Shown: positions 1 to 8,610, counted from the first letter of the stretch. The stretch is 35,051 bases of DNA from Candidatus Kaiserbacteria bacterium CG10_big_fil_rev_8_21_14_0_10_59_10 (GCA_002773285.1 PFBM01000012.1:33852-68902); one strand, 5' to 3'. Numbers and translations are program-made. Notes: a model not told the origin generated them from the sequence alone.

Positions 1-649
1 CCTCCAGCGCGGCGCGCGAGAGTACGCTGCCACTCTCATCGGCCACGAGCGTTATGAGAAGCTCGTCTTCGGTGGGAATCGCGGCATGCACGTTCGCTCC
101 GAGCGGCGTAGTGCGCAACGGTGCGAACTCCCCGGTCGTCGTCGCGCGTTCGAATGTTCCACTGAAAGCCATCACCGCTTTGCGGTCGTTCTCCGCGTGC
201 GCCGCGACGGCGCCTTGGGGCGAGAAGCGGGCCGTATAAACCTTCGGAATAAGCGTGTTGGTGAGGCGCTCTATCCGGCTCGTCTCGGGGTTCGCTTCGA
301 ATATGTACCCGGTCGAGCGCTCCATAAAGTATACGGTCGAGCTCGTTGCGGAGAATCCCATGCCCGCGACAGGCGTAGGGTTGACGCGCCACAGCCGCGG
401 GGCCTGCGCCCCCTCTCGCGTACTGTCCGCAGGTTCTATCGCAAATCCGGAAAGAAGGTTGGTGAGCGTACTCCCCAGCGCGCCGGTGAAGGCGGGAATA
501 CCCGAGCCAAACCCGCGTGCCGCGGCACCGGCTTCAACATCCGCGGTGCGCTCGCGCAAAAAGAGGTACCAACCGGCAAGTCCCGCAAGCATCAACGCCA
601 GGAGGGCGATGCCGATGTAGCGAAGCGACGTGTACGTTGAGTTCTTCAT
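1..649 (-). CDS. Membrane-anchored hypothetical protein (partial, C-terminus outside window)
   Basis: The frame is open from an ATG at 649 to the left edge, giving 216 codons with no stop in the window. It begins MKNSTYTSLRYIGIALLALM, a short basic N-terminus followed by one hydrophobic segment at about residues 11-32, and then a polar extracytoplasmic region. A stretch around residues 90-190 (for example STVYFMERSTGYIFEAN) has the rhythm of a beta-propeller or beta-rich sensor, but I recognise no family. It lies 7 nt downstream of the preceding gene and is the last visible gene of the secretion-like operon, so an accessory envelope role is inferred only from context. The open frame and codon pattern make it a real gene; its function is unknown. 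Confidence 0.75.
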   Translation of the reverse strand, partial: MKNSTYTSLRYIGIALLALMLAGLAGWYLFLRERTADVEAGAAARGFGSGIPAFTGALGSTLTNLLSGFAIEPADSTREGAQAPRLWRVNPTPVAGMGFSATSSTVYFMERSTGYIFEANPETSRIERLTNTLIPKVYTARFSPQGAVAAHAENDRKAVMAFSGTFERATTTGEFAPLRTTPLGANVHAAIPTEDELLITLVADESGSVLSRAALE

Positions 650-656
650 GGCATGA

Positions 657-1718
657 TTATTGGAACGCACCCGCGCGGAAGGCGTCGAAGCCGTCTTCGA
701 GCGTGCCAAACCGGATAGACCACGCGGCGTCCGAGCGCAGGAAAATATTCGATGTATGCGTCAGGACGAGTTCGATGAGCGCCAGCCCCGAGGAGTCCTC
801 GGCGTTTATGATGAGCCGGAAAGGATCCGCCGGATCCGCCGGTATCGGCGTGTTGTTGACGCGCCATGCATAGTCCAGCTGCGCGTCAAATGGCGTACGC
901 ACGGGAGCAAAGAGGGGCACGGCGGCGATGGTCGCCTCGATGGAAGGGGTTTGCCCTTCCGCGCCGAAGGCGCGGTGGAACAGAAGGCCGAAGAGCGGAT
1001 GCTCCTCATAGAGAAGAAGGGTCGTTTCTACCGAGGGAATACGAACGCTGCGCGTTGCGATGAGCCGGCCATCGAGCGAGGAGGCCTCGACGGATACCAC
1101 ATCGGCTCCAAAGAGAAGAGGCGCGGGCAATTCTATGTGTGCGCGGCCTCGGCCGGATAGTTCCTGCAAAAGCACGCCGTTTTTGCGCCACGAGAATACG
1201 ATACTCTCATCCGCGAGCGGGTTGCCTCCGGGCGGGACGAGGCGCGCGATCGCCGAAAGGCGCACACTGGTACCGGGGCTCGCGTGGACGCGCCCGCGAT
1301 ATAGCGGGGGCGCATATGACTCCCCGCTCCAGAGTATGTCTACCTCCGCGGGGCGAATGTTCGCGCGCGCTGTTATGACCCGCTCGTCCGCCGTGGCTAC
1401 CGCAACGGTTATCTCCGTTTCTGTGCCAAGCGCGCCGGCGGTGACGGACGCACGCTTCAAGCCGCCGCCGCGCGCGATCTCGACACCGTCCGCGAGCCAC
1501 ACGATGGCGGCGCGGTCGAGATCTATCGCACTGCTCTCGAGCGTGAGGCGTACCGTCGCGCCGGCTTCCGGATGCGCCGGCGAGAGCGTAAGCGTAACGG
1601 GCGTTCCGAACCCGGAGCCGCCGAAGCCGGGGTATGAGAAAAATTGCGCGTGTGCCGGAAGGGCGGCCGTGAACGCACATAGGCCGATGAGTCCTCCAAG
1701 TAGCGTGCAGCGGCTCAT
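657..1718 (-). CDS. Secreted Ig-like/beta-rich protein of the secretion cluster
   Basis: A 353-residue protein with a classical signal peptide at residues 1-25, cleavage expected after AHA. The mature part is beta-rich. Alternating hydrophobic strands such as VTLTLSPAHPEAGATVRLTL (about 40-60) look like repeated Ig-like or PKD-like domains, with a second similar unit near 145-200. No catalytic motif is visible. Its ATG overlaps the stop of the upstream VirB4-like gene in an ATGA arrangement, so the two are translationally coupled. That coupling supports a role as a periplasmic or surface part of the same apparatus. The family is not recognised; the domain reading is from pattern only. Confidence 0.8.
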   Translation of the reverse strand: MSRCTLLGGLIGLCAFTAALPAHAQFFSYPGFGGSGFGTPVTLTLSPAHPEAGATVRLTLESSAIDLDRAAIVWLADGVEIARGGGLKRASVTAGALGTETEITVAVATADERVITARANIRPAEVDILWSGESYAPPLYRGRVHASPGTSVRLSAIARLVPPGGNPLADESIVFSWRKNGVLLQELSGRGRAHIELPAPLLFGADVVSVEASSLDGRLIATRSVRIPSVETTLLLYEEHPLFGLLFHRAFGAEGQTPSIEATIAAVPLFAPVRTPFDAQLDYAWRVNNTPIPADPADPFRLIINAEDSSGLALIELVLTHTSNIFLRSDAAWSIRFGTLEDGFDAFRAGAFQ

Positions 1719-3787
1719 ATAGGCGTAGGGGGCGGCTCATGTGCCGCCGCTGGCGTGCTCTCCGCACGGGGTTCTTCGTCCAGTATGCGAGCATCGCTCG
1801 CGATCGGCGGAGCCGCTTCGGGCACTGCCGCCTTCGGCGGCGGGGCGGGCTCTTTGGGGGGAGGCGCGGCTCCCGCGGCTTGCCGCTCAAGGCGCGCAAG
1901 CGGCGTTTCCGTATCCTCCGGCGCGGGCGCCCGTGGCAGCGCGCCTCCTTCCGCGCGCTCCTCCATGTTGACGTCCGCAAGGTCCTTTTTCGCTTTGCGG
2001 ATGGCGAGGATTTGCGATGGGTCCGAGGTGATGATCTGGTCTTCCGTGTACGAAGCAATGACCTTAATAGCCACGTGCTTCAGTCCTGCGAAGAATATGC
2101 CCTCTCCCACGTCGCTCTCGAGCAGCAAGTACTTCTCCTCATCGGTAAGTTTGAACGTCTCCTGCACGAGATCCACCGACGTCGGCGACTGGCGCAAGAG
2201 GAGCTGGATGGACGAGTTCGTTATCATGGCCGTGCCGTAGGGTGACTGGAGGAAGTCGTTCACGTCCTGCGTGATGGTCGAGAGGCCGAGGTAGTATTTG
2301 CGGCCGCGCTTTGCGATGCCAAAGAGGAACGATGCGGTGTCCTGCGACTTCATCATCCACCACGCCTCGTCGATGACAAGAAGGCGTTTGCGGAGCTCTT
2401 TGCGCACGGTGTTCCAAATATGGTGCGTGATGATGTACATCGCGACCGGCTTCAGGTCGTCCTCCATGTCGCGTACGGAAAAGACGACGAGCTTTTTATT
2501 CATGTCGACGTTCGTCGGACGGTTCATAAAACCCGACCACGTTCCCTTTGTGTATTTCGAGAGGCGCGAGACGAGCGAATCGGAGCCCTCCATGCCGGAG
2601 AGTACAAGCTCGAAGTCGGAGAGGAGCGGCGGCTCGATAGCGGCGAAATTGGAATCGGCCGTTATGTCTTTAAGCGCGTACGTCTCGGTTATCGCCTTGT
2701 CGATAATGGCGTCCTCCTCGGGGGTCAAGCCGCCGAGCATGATACGAAAAAGCCCGACAAGCGTGATGATGTTGCTTCTGAGTATGTCGGAAGGGTTCTC
2801 GTCTTCGCGCGGGATCGGCAGATCGAACGGATTAATGTGGTGTTCGGAGGAGAGCGATATGTTGAAGTAGCGCCCGCCCACCGTTTCGGCGAGATATTCG
2901 TACTCTCGCTCGGGGTCGATGACGATGACCTCGGTGTCGAACATCAAGGAGCGCAGTATTTCCAATTTTGTCGTGTAGCTTTTTCCGGCGCCTGACTTCG
3001 CGAAGGTGACCGAATTGTAGTTCTCGAGAGAGAACCTATCGAACAGAATGAGGGACGAGTTGTGCCGGTTGATGCCGTAGAGAATGCCCCGATCCGATGT
3101 GAGGTCGAATGAGATGAACGGGAAGATGGACGAGAGCGGCGCGGAGTTGAGCTTTGTGTGCACGTCGAGCTCATCCGTCGAGAGCGGCAGCACCGAGCGG
3201 AATCCCTGCTCCTGTTGGAAGAGCGCCGGCCGTATATAAACGAGGCGCGATTCGAGAATGCTCCGCACCTCGCTCTCCGTCTTGTCGACCTCCTCGCGCG
3301 TCGTGCCGTAGATGGTGAAATAGAGCCCCACCTCGAAGATGCGCTCCTGTGCCTGCTGCAGCGAGTCGCGCAGCTTCTCGAGGTCTGCATAGGCGGTGTC
3401 GAGCATCGGGTCGCGCACCATCCCCTTCTCCTCGCGGGTCGCGATCTGGCTTTGCACCTCGGCCACTTTCTTCTGGAATTTGCGCAGCATCTCGTTCGTG
3501 TCCATCGGGTGCACGAAAATGGAGATGTCGATGACCTTGTCCATATTGATGATGGGCGCGAACCAGCCCGTCGTAAGGAAGCGCGGGTAAGAGATGACGA
3601 AGAAGGTGCGCGCTATCTTCTCGCCGAGGTCGAGCTCGCGGGGGTTTATCTTCAGCGCGTGCGGCGCGATGACGTCTTGCAGATCGAGCACTCCCGTGCG
3701 GTATATCTCCTCGGGCAAGACAGGCAGCACCGCCGGCTTGTCGTCGGCGCCTCCTTTTCTGAACGGCAAGTAATCCAACAGAGACAT
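1715..3787 (-). CDS. VirB4/TraC-family type IV secretion ATPase
   Basis: A 690-residue protein. Residues 1-250 match the layout of the VirB4/TraC N-terminal domain. The ATPase domain follows, with Walker A AKSGAGKS at 263-270, an IVIDPEREYEYL strand at about 288-299 and Walker B RLLVIDEAWW at 468-477. The sequence after it (ITQDVNDFL, about 505-513) fits the VirB4 motif region. VirB4 proteins are hexameric cytoplasmic ATPases that energise pilus assembly and substrate transfer. The last 80 residues are an Ala/Pro-rich acidic tail not needed for the family fold. It follows the VirB4 N-terminal-like gene after an 83-nt gap filled with heptad repeats. Length is close to normal for a VirB4, so it is complete on its own. 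No VirD4 or VirB11 gene is in the window. Confidence 0.92.
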   Translation of the reverse strand: MSLLDYLPFRKGGADDKPAVLPVLPEEIYRTGVLDLQDVIAPHALKINPRELDLGEKIARTFFVISYPRFLTTGWFAPIINMDKVIDISIFVHPMDTNEMLRKFQKKVAEVQSQIATREEKGMVRDPMLDTAYADLEKLRDSLQQAQERIFEVGLYFTIYGTTREEVDKTESEVRSILESRLVYIRPALFQQEQGFRSVLPLSTDELDVHTKLNSAPLSSIFPFISFDLTSDRGILYGINRHNSSLILFDRFSLENYNSVTFAKSGAGKSYTTKLEILRSLMFDTEVIVIDPEREYEYLAETVGGRYFNISLSSEHHINPFDLPIPREDENPSDILRSNIITLVGLFRIMLGGLTPEEDAIIDKAITETYALKDITADSNFAAIEPPLLSDFELVLSGMEGSDSLVSRLSKYTKGTWSGFMNRPTNVDMNKKLVVFSVRDMEDDLKPVAMYIITHHIWNTVRKELRKRLLVIDEAWWMMKSQDTASFLFGIAKRGRKYYLGLSTITQDVNDFLQSPYGTAMITNSSIQLLLRQSPTSVDLVQETFKLTDEEKYLLLESDVGEGIFFAGLKHVAIKVIASYTEDQIITSDPSQILAIRKAKKDLADVNMEERAEGGALPRAPAPEDTETPLARLERQAAGAAPPPKEPAPPPKAAVPEAAPPIASDARILDEEPRAESTPAAAHEPPPTPI

Positions 3788-3793
3788 ACGGGG

Positions 3794-3884
3794 TAGGTTA
3801 TAGGTGATAGGGGGTAGGTTGTAGTGTGAACATGTACATAGTGTTTTGGCGACAAGCTACCGGCTACGGGTTACTGGCTATTCT
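3794..3884. repeat. Heptad repeat arrays A and B between the two VirB4-family genes
   Basis: Array A on the plus strand has TAG at 3794, 3801, 3808, 3815 and 3822, exactly every 7 nt. Array B on the minus strand has CTA or TTA at 3857, 3864, 3871 and 3878. The TTA at 3871 is the stop codon of the VirB4 N-like gene. Confidence 0.85.
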
Positions 3885-4542
3885 CCACGGGCATCGGCTT
3901 CGAGTCTTCACCGGGGTTGAACATCTTGAACATGAGCTCCACGACCTCTTCGGTGCCGAGCTGTACAGTGCGCACGCCGGTGCGTACGAGCCCCTGCTGC
4001 ACGATGGCGATGCGCTGCTCGAGCTGCGAGACCTGTTCCTCAAACGTTTTGTTCGCTTCCTCCGCGCTTCCACGCTTGCCCCACGGATTGAGGCCGCTCA
4101 GGCCCCCCTTTTTATTAAGGACGGGCGGCGAGTACGGCACGACGACGAAAAAGTTCTTCGTCATGATGTTCGCAGCTTCGGTGAAGTTCTTGATGAACCC
4201 GATGTACTCGCGTATCTGGATGCGCATCAAGTCGTCCAGCTGCTCTTTGTACGCGGCTTCGAGTGTCGCGATGTAGGGGCGGATATCGAGCATGCGCGAC
4301 TGTACGAATATCTGCATCGAGAAGTCGAGCGAGTTGAGGAAATTTTGGAACTGTACGAGGAACGCCGTCTGCTCGTCCTCTGATTTGAGCGCAAAGTTGA
4401 TGGACGACGCGAGCAATATGGCGCGCAGCGAGCCGTCTTTCAATACGACGATGCCGTCGCGCACCTCGGACACGGGCACGAAGTCCTGCGTCGCCTTGCT
4501 GCTTGCGCGCACCGTTTCTGTTCGTTGGTCGGTATCAACCAT
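3871..4542 (-). CDS. VirB4/TraC N-terminal-domain-like protein
   Basis: A 223-residue protein that resembles the N-terminal segment of VirB4/TraC proteins (PVSEVRDGIVVLKDGSLRAI, then SINFALKSEDEQTAFLVQFQ) and has no Walker motifs. The following gene carries its own VirB4 N-domain, so this looks like a separate conserved subunit and not the detached half of a broken gene. Residues 165-195 form a short coiled coil. An earlier in-frame ATG at 4560 lies inside a heptad repeat array, so I prefer the ATG at 4542 (MVDTDQ); neither has a clear Shine-Dalgarno. Its stop codon TAA (3871-3873) is itself a unit of the next repeat array. Role: probable cytoplasmic partner of the VirB4 ATPase. Confidence 0.82.
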   Translation of the reverse strand: MVDTDQRTETVRASSKATQDFVPVSEVRDGIVVLKDGSLRAILLASSINFALKSEDEQTAFLVQFQNFLNSLDFSMQIFVQSRMLDIRPYIATLEAAYKEQLDDLMRIQIREYIGFIKNFTEAANIMTKNFFVVVPYSPPVLNKKGGLSGLNPWGKRGSAEEANKTFEEQVSQLEQRIAIVQQGLVRTGVRTVQLGTEEVVELMFKMFNPGEDSKPMPVENSQ

Positions 4543-4550
4543 ATGCGATA

Positions 4551-4650
4551 TAGCCGGCATGTTGCAGCCGGTAGCGTGAGGTGCGGTACATATATATGCT
4601 GCGTAGTTGCATAAGCTTGGTGCTTTCTGTCGGTTACGAACTGCCGGCTA
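4551..4650. repeat. Degenerate heptad arrays C and D before the VirB4 N-like gene
   Basis: Units with 7-nt spacing at 4551-4585 (TAG at 4551 and 4572) and at 4634-4650 (TTA 4634, CTA 4648). The TTA at 4634 is the prgI stop codon. Confidence 0.6.
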
Positions 4651-5158
4651 ATTGCCGCACGCGCCCCTCGCGGGACTCTCGGACCGGCGCAACGAGCGCG
4701 TGGGCGGGGAGCGCTTCTTCCCTGTCCTCTGCCGTCGCGGTGCCCTGCGCGACGCGCTCTTTGATGTCCAAAGACCACGCGAGCTCGTGCAGACGGCTGT
4801 CGGAGAGCTTCGGAATGTACACGTCCGCCACCTTCATCGCATCGGCGGAGACGGTCTTCGGCTTTTCGAGGCGGCTGCGCCGCTCGTTGTTCCACAAGTA
4901 GAGCTTGCTGCGCATAACGTAGTAGAAGCCGCTCTCGAGCGCCGCGATGAACGGGCGGCCGTTTATGTTGAGGAACGCGAGCGCTACGCCAAGCCCGGCA
5001 AGCGACAGCACGACGGGAGCGGCGATGTAGATAGGCAGCACGCGCCACGAGAGGTACGCTGCGCCAAGCCCGCCGGCGACGTACACGAACTGTTTGAAGG
5101 TAAGCGGACCGAATATCTTATCCTCTACCTCGATGAATTGCGGTACCTGAAATTGCAT
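4634..5158 (-). CDS. PrgI-family (VirB3-like) inner-membrane secretion protein
   Basis: A 174-residue protein beginning MQFQVPQFIEVEDKIFGPLT, the signature N-terminus of PrgI proteins in Gram-positive and CPR type IV secretion systems. Two adjacent membrane spans at about residues 24-42 and 44-64 form the VirB3-like hairpin, followed by a soluble basic/acidic tail that is longer than in minimal PrgI proteins. PrgI/VirB3 partners VirB4, which is encoded just downstream here, so gene order agrees with the family. The stop codon TAA (4634-4636) falls in a TAG/TAA heptad array, and the ATG is only 2 nt from the next array on the other side. No Shine-Dalgarno is visible. Confidence 0.9.
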   Translation of the reverse strand: MQFQVPQFIEVEDKIFGPLTFKQFVYVAGGLGAAYLSWRVLPIYIAAPVVLSLAGLGVALAFLNINGRPFIAALESGFYYVMRSKLYLWNNERRSRLEKPKTVSADAMKVADVYIPKLSDSRLHELAWSLDIKERVAQGTATAEDREEALPAHALVAPVRESREGRVRQLAGSS

Positions 5159-5160
5159 AG

Positions 5161-5205
5161 CTAGCTGCTAGGGACTAGCTGCTAGCTTCTAGAGTAGGCC
5201 AGCTA
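5161..5205. repeat. Heptad array E, left border of the four-helix-bundle gene
   Basis: CTA at 5161, 5168, 5175, 5182, 5189 and 5203, all in 7-nt register (5196 is degenerate). The CTA at 5203 is the stop codon of the four-helix-bundle gene, and the other end abuts the prgI start codon. Confidence 0.88.
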
Positions 5206-5574
5206 GCCGCGAGTCTCAAGCTTTTCAATCATAGCACGCAACATCTTGCTCACTTCGGATAAAAGTGAATTAACCTGCTCATATTCGTTTTGGGAGCAGT
5301 AGCCTAGCGTTGCCGCGATGAGTAACTGAGTCTCCATCTCCGAAGCCGAACCGTAGGCAATCGCGAGGAAATGGGTAAAGTCTTTGCGGCTACGGCGGGC
5401 CTTTCCTTCGGAGATGTTGGACGGAATTGAGACTGCACATCGGCGGAGCTGAGACGATAGTGCATATACTTCTCTTTGTGGAAAACCTTCCGTTAGCTTA
5501 TAGATAGCGATTGACAGAGTAACCGACTTTTGCCACACGATGAGGTCCTTATGCGACGATACGGCTGTTGTCAT
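5203..5574 (-). CDS. Four-helix-bundle protein (S23/IVP-like)
   Basis: A 123-residue protein of the four-helix-bundle family first described from 23S rRNA intervening sequences and related to the Avd accessory proteins of diversity-generating retroelements. Diagnostic pieces are HKDLIVWQKSVTLSIAIYKL (8-27), FPQREVYALSSQLRRCAVSI (31-50), PSNISEGKARRS and the late YGSASEMETQLLIA. The fold is a basic helical bundle that probably binds nucleic acid or a protein partner; the cellular role is not established. Part of the gene is clearly lower in GC (5461-5520 is 23/60 G+C) than its neighbours. It interrupts the secretion operon and is bracketed exactly by inverted heptad arrays; its TAG stop (5203-5205) is in register with one array. 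This suggests it arrived as a cassette. No reverse transcriptase or rRNA gene is nearby. Confidence 0.9.
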   Translation of the reverse strand: MTTAVSSHKDLIVWQKSVTLSIAIYKLTEGFPQREVYALSSQLRRCAVSIPSNISEGKARRSRKDFTHFLAIAYGSASEMETQLLIAATLGYCSQNEYEQVNSLLSEVSKMLRAMIEKLETRG

Positions 5575-5578
5575 ACAC

Positions 5579-5608
5579 TAGAAGCTAGCCCCTAGCAGCT
5601 AGAAGCTT
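5579..5608. repeat. Heptad array F, right border of the four-helix-bundle gene
   Basis: TAG at 5579, 5586, 5593 and 5600 in 7-nt register, unit type TAGAAGC. It is inverted relative to array E, so E and F enclose the gene like terminal inverted repeats. Confidence 0.88.
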
Positions 5609-5635
5609 GAGAGCCGCCCTACAGAGGCGGCTCTC
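5609..5635. terminator. Hairpin spanning the stop codon of the acidic operon protein
   Basis: A 10-bp perfect stem, GAGAGCCGCC (5609-5618) with its complement at 5626-5635; the TAG stop lies in the loop. No T-run follows on the minus strand, so termination is uncertain. Confidence 0.45.
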
Positions 5636-6236
5636 TATATGGATCATCCACCACCTCCGCGCGCGCGCTGCTTGTCTCCCCGGGGCGGTAGGCGGTGGAC
5701 TCCGATGGGCGCACTATTTTTACTTTCGGTTCCTTTTGGCTCTCTTGCCCGCCGCCGGCTGTTTGCTTGGATGCATCATCCTCGTCCTTTGGCGGGTGCG
5801 CTTGCGGCGGCGGCGCTCCGGCTCCGTCCGCTGGCTCTTCTCCCCCGCTCGCTTCATCCAGCACCTGCTCCCGCGCTTGCTCCACGTCGCTCACATCCTC
5901 CGCCTCGGCTTCCGGATGCTCCAGCTCGCGCTCCAGTTCCTCGCGGATGGGCTCGAACACCGACTCCGATATCGCAGCTGCGAGTGCCTCCGCGGTCTCC
6001 CTATCGACGCCGACCTCGCTCTGGATATTGTCTATGAGGTCCTTTGCCTGCTGAACGCCGAGCAATGTAAGCTGCACTTCCGTCTCCAGTGTTTCCCACT
6101 GATCGAAGTGAAGTTTGTGCGCCTCGGCCAGTTTTCGCAGGTTTTGTTGCACGTCCGCCGACGCGATCGCCTTTCTCACCGGGAGAGGAAGGGCGTCATA
6201 CCTCTCTCGAATGAGCTGCTGCAGTTCAGTATCCAT
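5619..6236 (-). CDS. Acidic helical hypothetical protein of the secretion operon
   Basis: A 205-residue soluble protein with no signal peptide or membrane span. Residues 1-110 are helical (DTELQQLIRERYDALPLPVR at the start, ETEVQLTLLGVQQAKDLIDN near 51-70) and could form a small bundle. Residues 110-205 are acidic, Pro/Gly-rich and look disordered. It is 1 nt from the upstream VirB6-like gene and therefore cotranscribed. A 10-bp hairpin spans its stop codon. Similar small cytoplasmic proteins accompany VirB4/PrgI clusters in CPR genomes in my recollection, but I cannot name the family. Function unknown. Confidence 0.75.
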   Translation of the reverse strand: MDTELQQLIRERYDALPLPVRKAIASADVQQNLRKLAEAHKLHFDQWETLETEVQLTLLGVQQAKDLIDNIQSEVGVDRETAEALAAAISESVFEPIREELERELEHPEAEAEDVSDVEQAREQVLDEASGGEEPADGAGAPPPQAHPPKDEDDASKQTAGGGQESQKEPKVKIVRPSESTAYRPGETSSARAEVVDDPYREPPL

Positions 6237-6237
6237 A

Positions 6238-8610
6238 CTACGCGGCGTGCGGAGGCGGAGGTTCCGGCGGGCTCGCTGGCGGCCGCGGTGCCGCAGGCCT
6301 CTCGGCAGGCCTTCCTTCCTCCGCCGTTTCTTTTTGCAGTGTGTCGAGCACCTGCTTGATATCTCTCTTCTTCGTGCGCTCCCCGGCTTTCTTTCGTGCC
6401 AGTTGGGCGAGCGGGTCCGTTTCCGGAGTACTTAGACCGGCTGCGCGCAATAGGGAGTTGGAGAACCTGTTAGTGGCGAGCGCGGCTGCGTTCGCTGCCT
6501 TGCTCTCCGCATATGAGCGGTCAAGGTCGGGATGCCATATACCCAACTCCTTTGCCTTTTCCTTGTGCGCATCTTCTATGCGGGCGTGCTCCCGCTTGGC
6601 CCTTTCCACTACTTTCCGTGCCGACTTGATGCGCTCGTCTTGCTGCTGCAGAGCCGTCTTGTGCTGCGATTTTTCGTGCTCGATCTGCGCCTGCAGCTCC
6701 TGTACTTTGCCGCTGTCGCCTCGCGATGCCGCATTCTCCCGCTCCTTTTCAAGCGCCTGCGTTTTGGCGCCGCTCTTCTCGATGAATTCCATCTGTTCCC
6801 TCGTTGCCTGCGTAAACGCCGTTTGTGCGGCCTGCAGCGACTTTTGCGACTCTTCGTGCATCTTCTTGAGCCCCGGGCTCGCCTCACCGACCGCGGCGAT
6901 AACGTCTTCCCGCATCTTCTTTTTCTCGTCGTCCGTGATCGTGACCCGCTCGGCCTGCTCTGCGTACCGCTCCGCCTTTTTCTCCTGCTCGCCCTGGTAG
7001 CCGCCGACCTTCTTGCCCGCGAGCGTGTCCAGTTTCTTGACCCCGGCCATTTGCTGTAAGGGAGCCGCGAGGCTGCTCTTCATCAGGTTGAAATCGCGCT
7101 TGGCGAGACCCTTCATCCGCTCAGAGCTGAAGTCGTACAGTTTCTGGCGCGTCGACCCGCTCGGCGCCCGCTTCGCTCGTTGTTCAAGTGAAGATGCGTA
7201 TTCAGCTGCCTCTCGCCCCACAGTGTGCCTGCCGATCCACCCTAAGGAGCGCGCACCCGCGGCAACACCCGCCGCGGGTATGAGCGCGGCGAAATTAAAC
7301 CCTGCGATCGATGCAGAGAAACTGCTAGCGAGGCGTATTGATACGAAAAGCAAGCCAATGGCAAGCAAGAGGAGGATAAGGGACATCCACATATTGTCGC
7401 TCATTTGTTCAGGCCTCGCCGCGAAGTTGCTTGCCGCGCTCCCCGCTCCTGCTGCCGCGCCCGCTCCGCCGACGATCTGCATGGTTACCCATAGGAAGAC
7501 GAGCAGGAGCGGCCCGAAGAGCGCGCCCTTCAAGAGCATGCTCCACCAGTTTTTCCACCCCACTATTTGATATGTTGCGGTGTTGGGTAGCATGAAAGAA
7601 GCGAACGCGATGGCGGAGGTGAGCATGGCGAACACGAGCAGCAGCGCACGCGCAACTATGATGAATGCCCCGTATAACAGAATGAGGGAAAGAGTAAGGA
7701 GGAGAATTAGGGCGACCAACCCGTAGAAAAAAGCACCGCCAACCCTCCCTGTTTTATCTGCGACATTGTTTACGACCACCGTAGAGTCGGTCCAGATATT
7801 TTTCAATCCCAGCTTTTCGTTAAAACTCTCCGCGATGCCCTGACTGCCGGATTGCGCGAGAAGGCCCCTGTGAATCTGCGCGGCAGTCAAGTTGGTGGCG
7901 TCTATCACCATTTTGCTGAAGAGCAAACTGAAGTTGAGGAGAACAGCGACGATGAGTATTTTGGCGACGAGCTTCTTTGCGCCGTAATTGATGCTGCCGA
8001 GTATCGTGGCGATGGATACAAAAACGAAAACCCCGATAATGAAAATATTCGCTATGTCGCGGAAGAGCTGCCACCCGATCTCGATCCCTCTCATTGCGCC
8101 CAGTGACTCCACCGTAGACCCGAATTCGGTTATAAGGTACCTCACGAGAGCGTCAAAAAGAGTGCCTGCGCCGAGTAAAAAGGAGGCACCTATGGCCAAG
8201 AACCACGACGCCACCCATTTTAAGAAGGGTTCCCATAGGCACTGGGAGAACCATGAATCGGGATTGAGTTTCCAGCATGAGCCGCCCGGATTCTCCACGG
8301 TTCCCTGCGTGTGCACGAGGTTTTTCAATTTCTGGATGCGGTCCAAGTCCTGCTGTGAGCAGTGAGGTAGGGGGCTTCGTGCAAAATTGCACTGGTTCTG
8401 GAGGTCGTTAAGGACCAATAAATCCTCCTCGGTGCATTCTTGTTCCGATTGACACTGCGCGGATACGTTGCTCCAGGTACAATCTCCTTCGCACGCTTGC
8501 GCCCACGCCTGGGAGAGCTCTATGCCGTGCTGCGTTATGGAGAGAGGCGTCACCAAGGCGAGGGCGAGTACGCCTATTATAAGTGTCTTGTATGCGCGTC
8601 TCATAACCAT
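6238..8610 (-). CDS. VirB6/TrbL-like polytopic membrane protein with long coiled-coil tail
   Basis: A 790-residue protein starting at an ATG that overlaps the upstream stop by one base (TAATG), the best-coupled of several in-frame starts. It has a signal-like first span (about 5-28), a Cys-rich extracytoplasmic stretch (about 35-110, at least seven cysteines), then roughly six to eight hydrophobic segments between about 125 and 455. The last 300 residues are soluble, with a Lys/Glu/Gln-rich coiled coil at about 520-700 and a Pro-rich end. This matches the general plan of VirB6/TrbL channel proteins, which form the inner-membrane pore next to VirB4 and VirB3. Family membership is inferred from topology and position, as VirB6 sequences diverge strongly. 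Confidence 0.7.
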   Translation of the reverse strand: MVMRRAYKTLIIGVLALALVTPLSITQHGIELSQAWAQACEGDCTWSNVSAQCQSEQECTEEDLLVLNDLQNQCNFARSPLPHCSQQDLDRIQKLKNLVHTQGTVENPGGSCWKLNPDSWFSQCLWEPFLKWVASWFLAIGASFLLGAGTLFDALVRYLITEFGSTVESLGAMRGIEIGWQLFRDIANIFIIGVFVFVSIATILGSINYGAKKLVAKILIVAVLLNFSLLFSKMVIDATNLTAAQIHRGLLAQSGSQGIAESFNEKLGLKNIWTDSTVVVNNVADKTGRVGGAFFYGLVALILLLTLSLILLYGAFIIVARALLLVFAMLTSAIAFASFMLPNTATYQIVGWKNWWSMLLKGALFGPLLLVFLWVTMQIVGGAGAAAGAGSAASNFAARPEQMSDNMWMSLILLLLAIGLLFVSIRLASSFSASIAGFNFAALIPAAGVAAGARSLGWIGRHTVGREAAEYASSLEQRAKRAPSGSTRQKLYDFSSERMKGLAKRDFNLMKSSLAAPLQQMAGVKKLDTLAGKKVGGYQGEQEKKAERYAEQAERVTITDDEKKKMREDVIAAVGEASPGLKKMHEESQKSLQAAQTAFTQATREQMEFIEKSGAKTQALEKERENAASRGDSGKVQELQAQIEHEKSQHKTALQQQDERIKSARKVVERAKREHARIEDAHKEKAKELGIWHPDLDRSYAESKAANAAALATNRFSNSLLRAAGLSTPETDPLAQLARKKAGERTKKRDIKQVLDTLQKETAEEGRPAERPAAPRPPASPPEPPPPHAA

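Noticed and set aside
3787-3871. The two VirB4-family genes as one gene broken by repeat insertion
   Set aside because: The 690-residue protein has its own complete N-terminal domain, so the upstream 223-residue protein is an extra subunit and not a missing half.
5203-5574. A diversity-generating retroelement around the four-helix-bundle gene
   Set aside because: No reverse transcriptase, template repeat or variable repeat is seen nearby; similarity to Avd is at family level only.
5607-6359. Long plus-strand frames opposite the acidic operon protein and the VirB6-like gene
   Set aside because: Arg/Leu-rich composition typical of the reverse strand of a GC-rich gene; the minus-strand frames have coherent domains and coupled starts.
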